A stretch of 64,000 bases of DNA, from positions 248,001 through 312,000 of the forward strand of contig JBQDYD010000004.1 in the NCBI GenBank assembly GCA_051967755.1, read 5' to 3'. The translations under genes were made by a program, and so were the position numbers. Source of the stretch: UBA1672 sp051967755. GTDB taxonomy: Bacteria > Pseudomonadota > Alphaproteobacteria > Micavibrionales > Micavibrionaceae. Under the pieces are notes generated by a model that saw only the letters and a program-made list of their open reading frames with translations, had not been told where the DNA came from and ran no database searches. Shown piece by piece: positions 61,854-64,000 of this stretch; positions within the stretch are counted from its first letter, which is position 1; each line of letters starts with the position of its first letter.

Positions 61854-62465
61854 TTAAATCCAAGGTTTGTCAGAAGAGCGTTCTTTTTCAAATGATGCGA
61901 TGGCGGCATCTTTTTGCAAGGTCAGGCCGATATCATCCAGCCCGTTAAGCAAGCAATGTTTGCGGAAAGGATCGATATCAAAATCGAAAGAAAATTTGTT
62001 GCCTCTTGTTACAGTTTGCTTTTCCAAATCAACTTCGATCACCGCATCCGGGTTGTCTTTCGATTCCTGCATTAATTGATCGACTTGTTCTTGTGGTAAA
62101 ACAATAGGTAAGATGCCGTTCTTAAAGCTATTATTGAAGAAGATATCTGCAAAACTTGGCGATATGATGCAGCGAAAACCCATATCCAAAATGGCCCAGG
62201 GCGCATGCTCTCGCGAGGAACCGCAACCGAAATTCTCACCTGTAATCAGGATTTCCGCATCCTTATACTCAGGTTTATTAAGAGCGAAGTCGGGCAGCTC
62301 GTTCCCGTCATCATCGTAACGAATATTAAAAAACGCGCTGACACCAAGGCCGGTACGCTTTACCGTTTTTAGAAATTGTTTGGGGATGATAATGTCCGTG
62401 TCGACATTAATCATATCGAGCGGCGCAGCATTTGAATTGATTTTTGTAAACTTTTCCATAGCCAA
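61854..62465 (-). CDS. leuD: 3-isopropylmalate dehydratase small subunit
   Basis: With LeuC it isomerises 2-isopropylmalate to 3-isopropylmalate. The 203 residues show DTDIIIPKQFLKT (about 22-34), the conserved FGCGSSREHAPWAI (about 78-91) and FADIFFNNSFKNGILPI (about 104-120). It is separated from the leuC end by two extra genes, 46 bases downstream of the HD gene, and is followed by leuB after 3 bases. Confidence 0.97.
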   Translation of the reverse strand: MAMEKFTKINSNAAPLDMINVDTDIIIPKQFLKTVKRTGLGVSAFFNIRYDDDGNELPDFALNKPEYKDAEILITGENFGCGSSREHAPWAILDMGFRCIISPSFADIFFNNSFKNGILPIVLPQEQVDQLMQESKDNPDAVIEVDLEKQTVTRGNKFSFDFDIDPFRKHCLLNGLDDIGLTLQKDAAIASFEKERSSDKPWI

Positions 62466-62511
62466 GATTTTTAAGTGGATATCGCCCGAAAATCAAGTGT
62501 GATCTTTATTT

Positions 62512-63324
62512 TTACAGGCGCTGGCCTTCCGGCTCATCCGGATCGGGGGCATCGTGACTTTGAGCGGCGTCAACCTCAAGGCTTTGCTCATATTCTTCTA
62601 TTTTCAGGGCTTTATATGCCTCATAGATAGTCGGGTCGAAGTGCCCCTCATAACGCGTTTCAATTTTTTCAAATAATGATGGCGGATCGAATTTATCACC
62701 GCGCTCTATCTGATGCGGGCGCGGGTGTGTCAGGCCGTCATAATGTTCAACTAAAGAAGCTAGTTTTGCGGGGTTAGAAAGCTGATCACCTGTCAGGCCA
62801 TAATGTCCTTCGCCGTTAATCGCTTCATGATGGTGTTTTATGATATCGAGCGCCAAGCCCTTGAACGGGTGGTCGACATCCTTAAATGTTTCAGAGAATT
62901 TCTCGACCCCTAAATTCACATGTGATCGCTTTTGTGATTTTTGTTCGGTGGTTGGCGTGCCGTCAATATCCCATATCTCAGGGGATAATTCAGGTTTTCC
63001 CAAATCATGGATCAGAGTTGCGTAATACATGTTATTTGCGACACGATCGCCAAGCCCCAACGCGGCGCATGTGTTTTTTACATCTTCTGCTGCATCTAAT
63101 GCGTGCTGATGAAACACGTAATCTGATTTTAAATCGCGTTGTTGATCATAATCATCCAACACTTGGAGTTGTTCTTCGATAAAGGGTTTAAAGACGGTCT
63201 GACAAACATGATCAGTTTCGAAATCAAAGTCATCGGGCCAACCTTCTTGCATCAGGCGCTCATGCGAATAGCCTACAGGTTCTGCCCTGTTGTTCGCTGC
63301 TTTTTCTGAAAAACGCATGTTCAT
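62512..63324 (-). CDS. HD-GYP-like phosphohydrolase domain protein
   Basis: A 270-residue cytoplasmic protein. The HD pair is in LIHDLGKPE (about 106-107), then IIKHHHEAINGEGHYGLTGDQL (about 162-183), where GYP of true HD-GYP c-di-GMP phosphodiesterases is replaced by HYG, and the domain end ETRYEGHFDPTIYEAY follows. The fold therefore looks HD-GYP-derived, but its substrate is uncertain. GTG 63333 in frame is possible; ATG 63324 was taken with GGG before it. It lies between leuD and an unknown gene. Confidence 0.8.
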   Translation of the reverse strand: MNMRFSEKAANNRAEPVGYSHERLMQEGWPDDFDFETDHVCQTVFKPFIEEQLQVLDDYDQQRDLKSDYVFHQHALDAAEDVKNTCAALGLGDRVANNMYYATLIHDLGKPELSPEIWDIDGTPTTEQKSQKRSHVNLGVEKFSETFKDVDHPFKGLALDIIKHHHEAINGEGHYGLTGDQLSNPAKLASLVEHYDGLTHPRPHQIERGDKFDPPSLFEKIETRYEGHFDPTIYEAYKALKIEEYEQSLEVDAAQSHDAPDPDEPEGQRL

Positions 63325-63422
63325 TTTATACACCCAATTGATAAAAAAGCTCAGTTATTCTGAATCTTATAATGAATGTAATACTTTAGAGTTAATTTTG
63401 TCAAATTACACAAGATGACGCA

Positions 63423-63896
63423 TTAGCCATTATCCAAACTATCAGAAGAGGGGCCTTCTTCGCGTGGGTGAAGCGGGATCGGCTCTTTGCGAATAATCGG
63501 GATATGACCACCCCACGCATTAAACAGCGCAGACTCCAGTTTTGAGATATCCTCATGCTCTAGCTCGGTCGCATCTTCAGGCACAAAATGGGTCTGTCCG
63601 TCTTTGCGCCCATCACCAATGGGGCACATCATGTAAAACTCATCTTCATTAGGAAAAGGGGATGCAAACACCTCCGGCGCATGTGCGGAATGCCCGTAAA
63701 ATGTATCTGTGCGTGCAACAAGGAATTTTAGCCCCAAACGACCTGCCAGATCGCTCAGTTCTTGTTTTTCTGCATCTTGCGTATCATTAAGCTCAATAGA
63801 TCTTAGGATTGCGTCCTTAGATGTCCCGCCTAGGCGAAACCATTTCACATTCTGGTTTGCGGCCAGACCGCCTTCGGGCTTAGAGCTCTCTGACAT
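63423..63896 (-). CDS. Uncharacterised acidic protein beside leuC
   Basis: A 157-residue soluble, acidic protein with no signal or membrane segment. Notable parts are NVKWFRLGGTSKDAILRSIELND (about 16-38), a KFLVARTDTFYGHSAHAPEVFASPFPNEDEFYMMCPIGDGRKDG middle and a Pro/Glu-rich tail. I do not recognise the family. It starts 17 bases inside the leuC end, so it should be translated together with leuC, and is separated from the HD gene by 89 bases. Confidence 0.7.
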   Translation of the reverse strand: MSESSKPEGGLAANQNVKWFRLGGTSKDAILRSIELNDTQDAEKQELSDLAGRLGLKFLVARTDTFYGHSAHAPEVFASPFPNEDEFYMMCPIGDGRKDGQTHFVPEDATELEHEDISKLESALFNAWGGHIPIIRKEPIPLHPREEGPSSDSLDNG

Positions 63897-64000
63897 CTGT
63901 TAATTTCCCTGTAATCGCTGCGGCTGCTGCCATCGCGGGGGAGAGGAGGTGCGTACGTCCGCCGCGCCCTTGACGCCCTTCGAAATTTCTGTTTGATGTC
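63880..64000 (-). CDS. leuC: 3-isopropylmalate dehydratase large subunit, C-terminus only
   Basis: About 39 residues of the end of LeuC lie before the right edge of the window. The TSNRNFEGRQGRGGRTHLLS stretch and the AMAAAAAITGKLTDVR ending are the conserved tail of LeuC, which carries the active-site region of the aconitase fold. The stop is at 63880-63882. It overlaps the start of the unknown gene by 17 bases. Together with leuD and leuB it shows a leuC-D-B order interrupted by two genes. Confidence 0.93.
   Translation of the reverse strand, partial: TSNRNFEGRQGRGGRTHLLSPAMAAAAAITGKLTDVREL

Noticed and set aside
1..64000. CRISPR arrays, transposons, prophage or toxin-antitoxin pairs
   Set aside because: I looked for direct repeat arrays, transposase motifs, integrase motifs and paired small ORFs and saw none.

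Overview
The window looks like the chromosome of a free-living Gram-negative alphaproteobacterium of moderate GC content (by eye about 45%). The case rests on gene order: carB and carA, then yqeY, dnaG and rpoD; greA beside carB; yajC-secD-secF followed by a Mth938-type gene; and pcm followed by an NlpD-like gene. The type II (eukaryote-like) glutamine synthetase fits the same group. An outer membrane is implied by the secretin, the lipoproteins and the sedoheptulose-7-phosphate isomerase. Genus and order cannot be set from the sequence alone. I see no insertion sequence, prophage, CRISPR array or rRNA, and coding density is high.

Layout. 1-4.2 kb (minus): gmhA-xseB-ispA-dxs (isoprenoid precursors; dxs cut by the left edge) and a lipoprotein gene. 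4.3-6.5 kb (plus): ispH, a P-loop kinase-like gene and rnhA, converging on a class A penicillin-binding protein, a GNAT acetyltransferase, mgtE and malic enzyme (all minus), then tRNA-Leu(GAG). 13-25.8 kb: lipB, a formylglutamate amidohydrolase, serS, a DUF4153 membrane protein, pcm, NlpD-like, a DUF3592 membrane protein, yajC-secD-secF, a Mth938-like gene and an unknown helical protein. 25.8-33.5 kb: superoxide dismutase, an NDUFAF6-like protein, a FlgM-like small protein, a SIMPL protein, greA, carB and carA. 33.6-41.6 kb: yqeY, a 39-residue ORF on the minus strand, dnaG, rpoD, an exported protein, a patatin-like lipase and glnII.

41.7-58.9 kb is the most distinctive part: a contiguous MSHA/type IV-like pilus locus on the plus strand. 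It encodes an assembly ATPase with an MshEN domain, a GspF-type platform protein, MshI-, MshJ- and MshK-like inner-membrane parts, a TPR protein, a prepilin peptidase, PilT- and PilU-like retraction ATPases, an MshL-like secretin and a major pilin. An ABC-transporter ATPase, a separate ABC-2-type permease, an unknown exported protein and a membrane-anchored AraC-type regulator are threaded through it. The parts are enough for a complete, retractable pilus, possibly responsive to c-di-GMP.

58.9-64 kb (minus): leuC (cut by the right edge), an unknown gene, an HD-GYP-like gene, leuD, leuB, two NfeD-like membrane proteins and an SPFH/slipin protein. Leucine synthesis thus sits beside a membrane-microdomain module.
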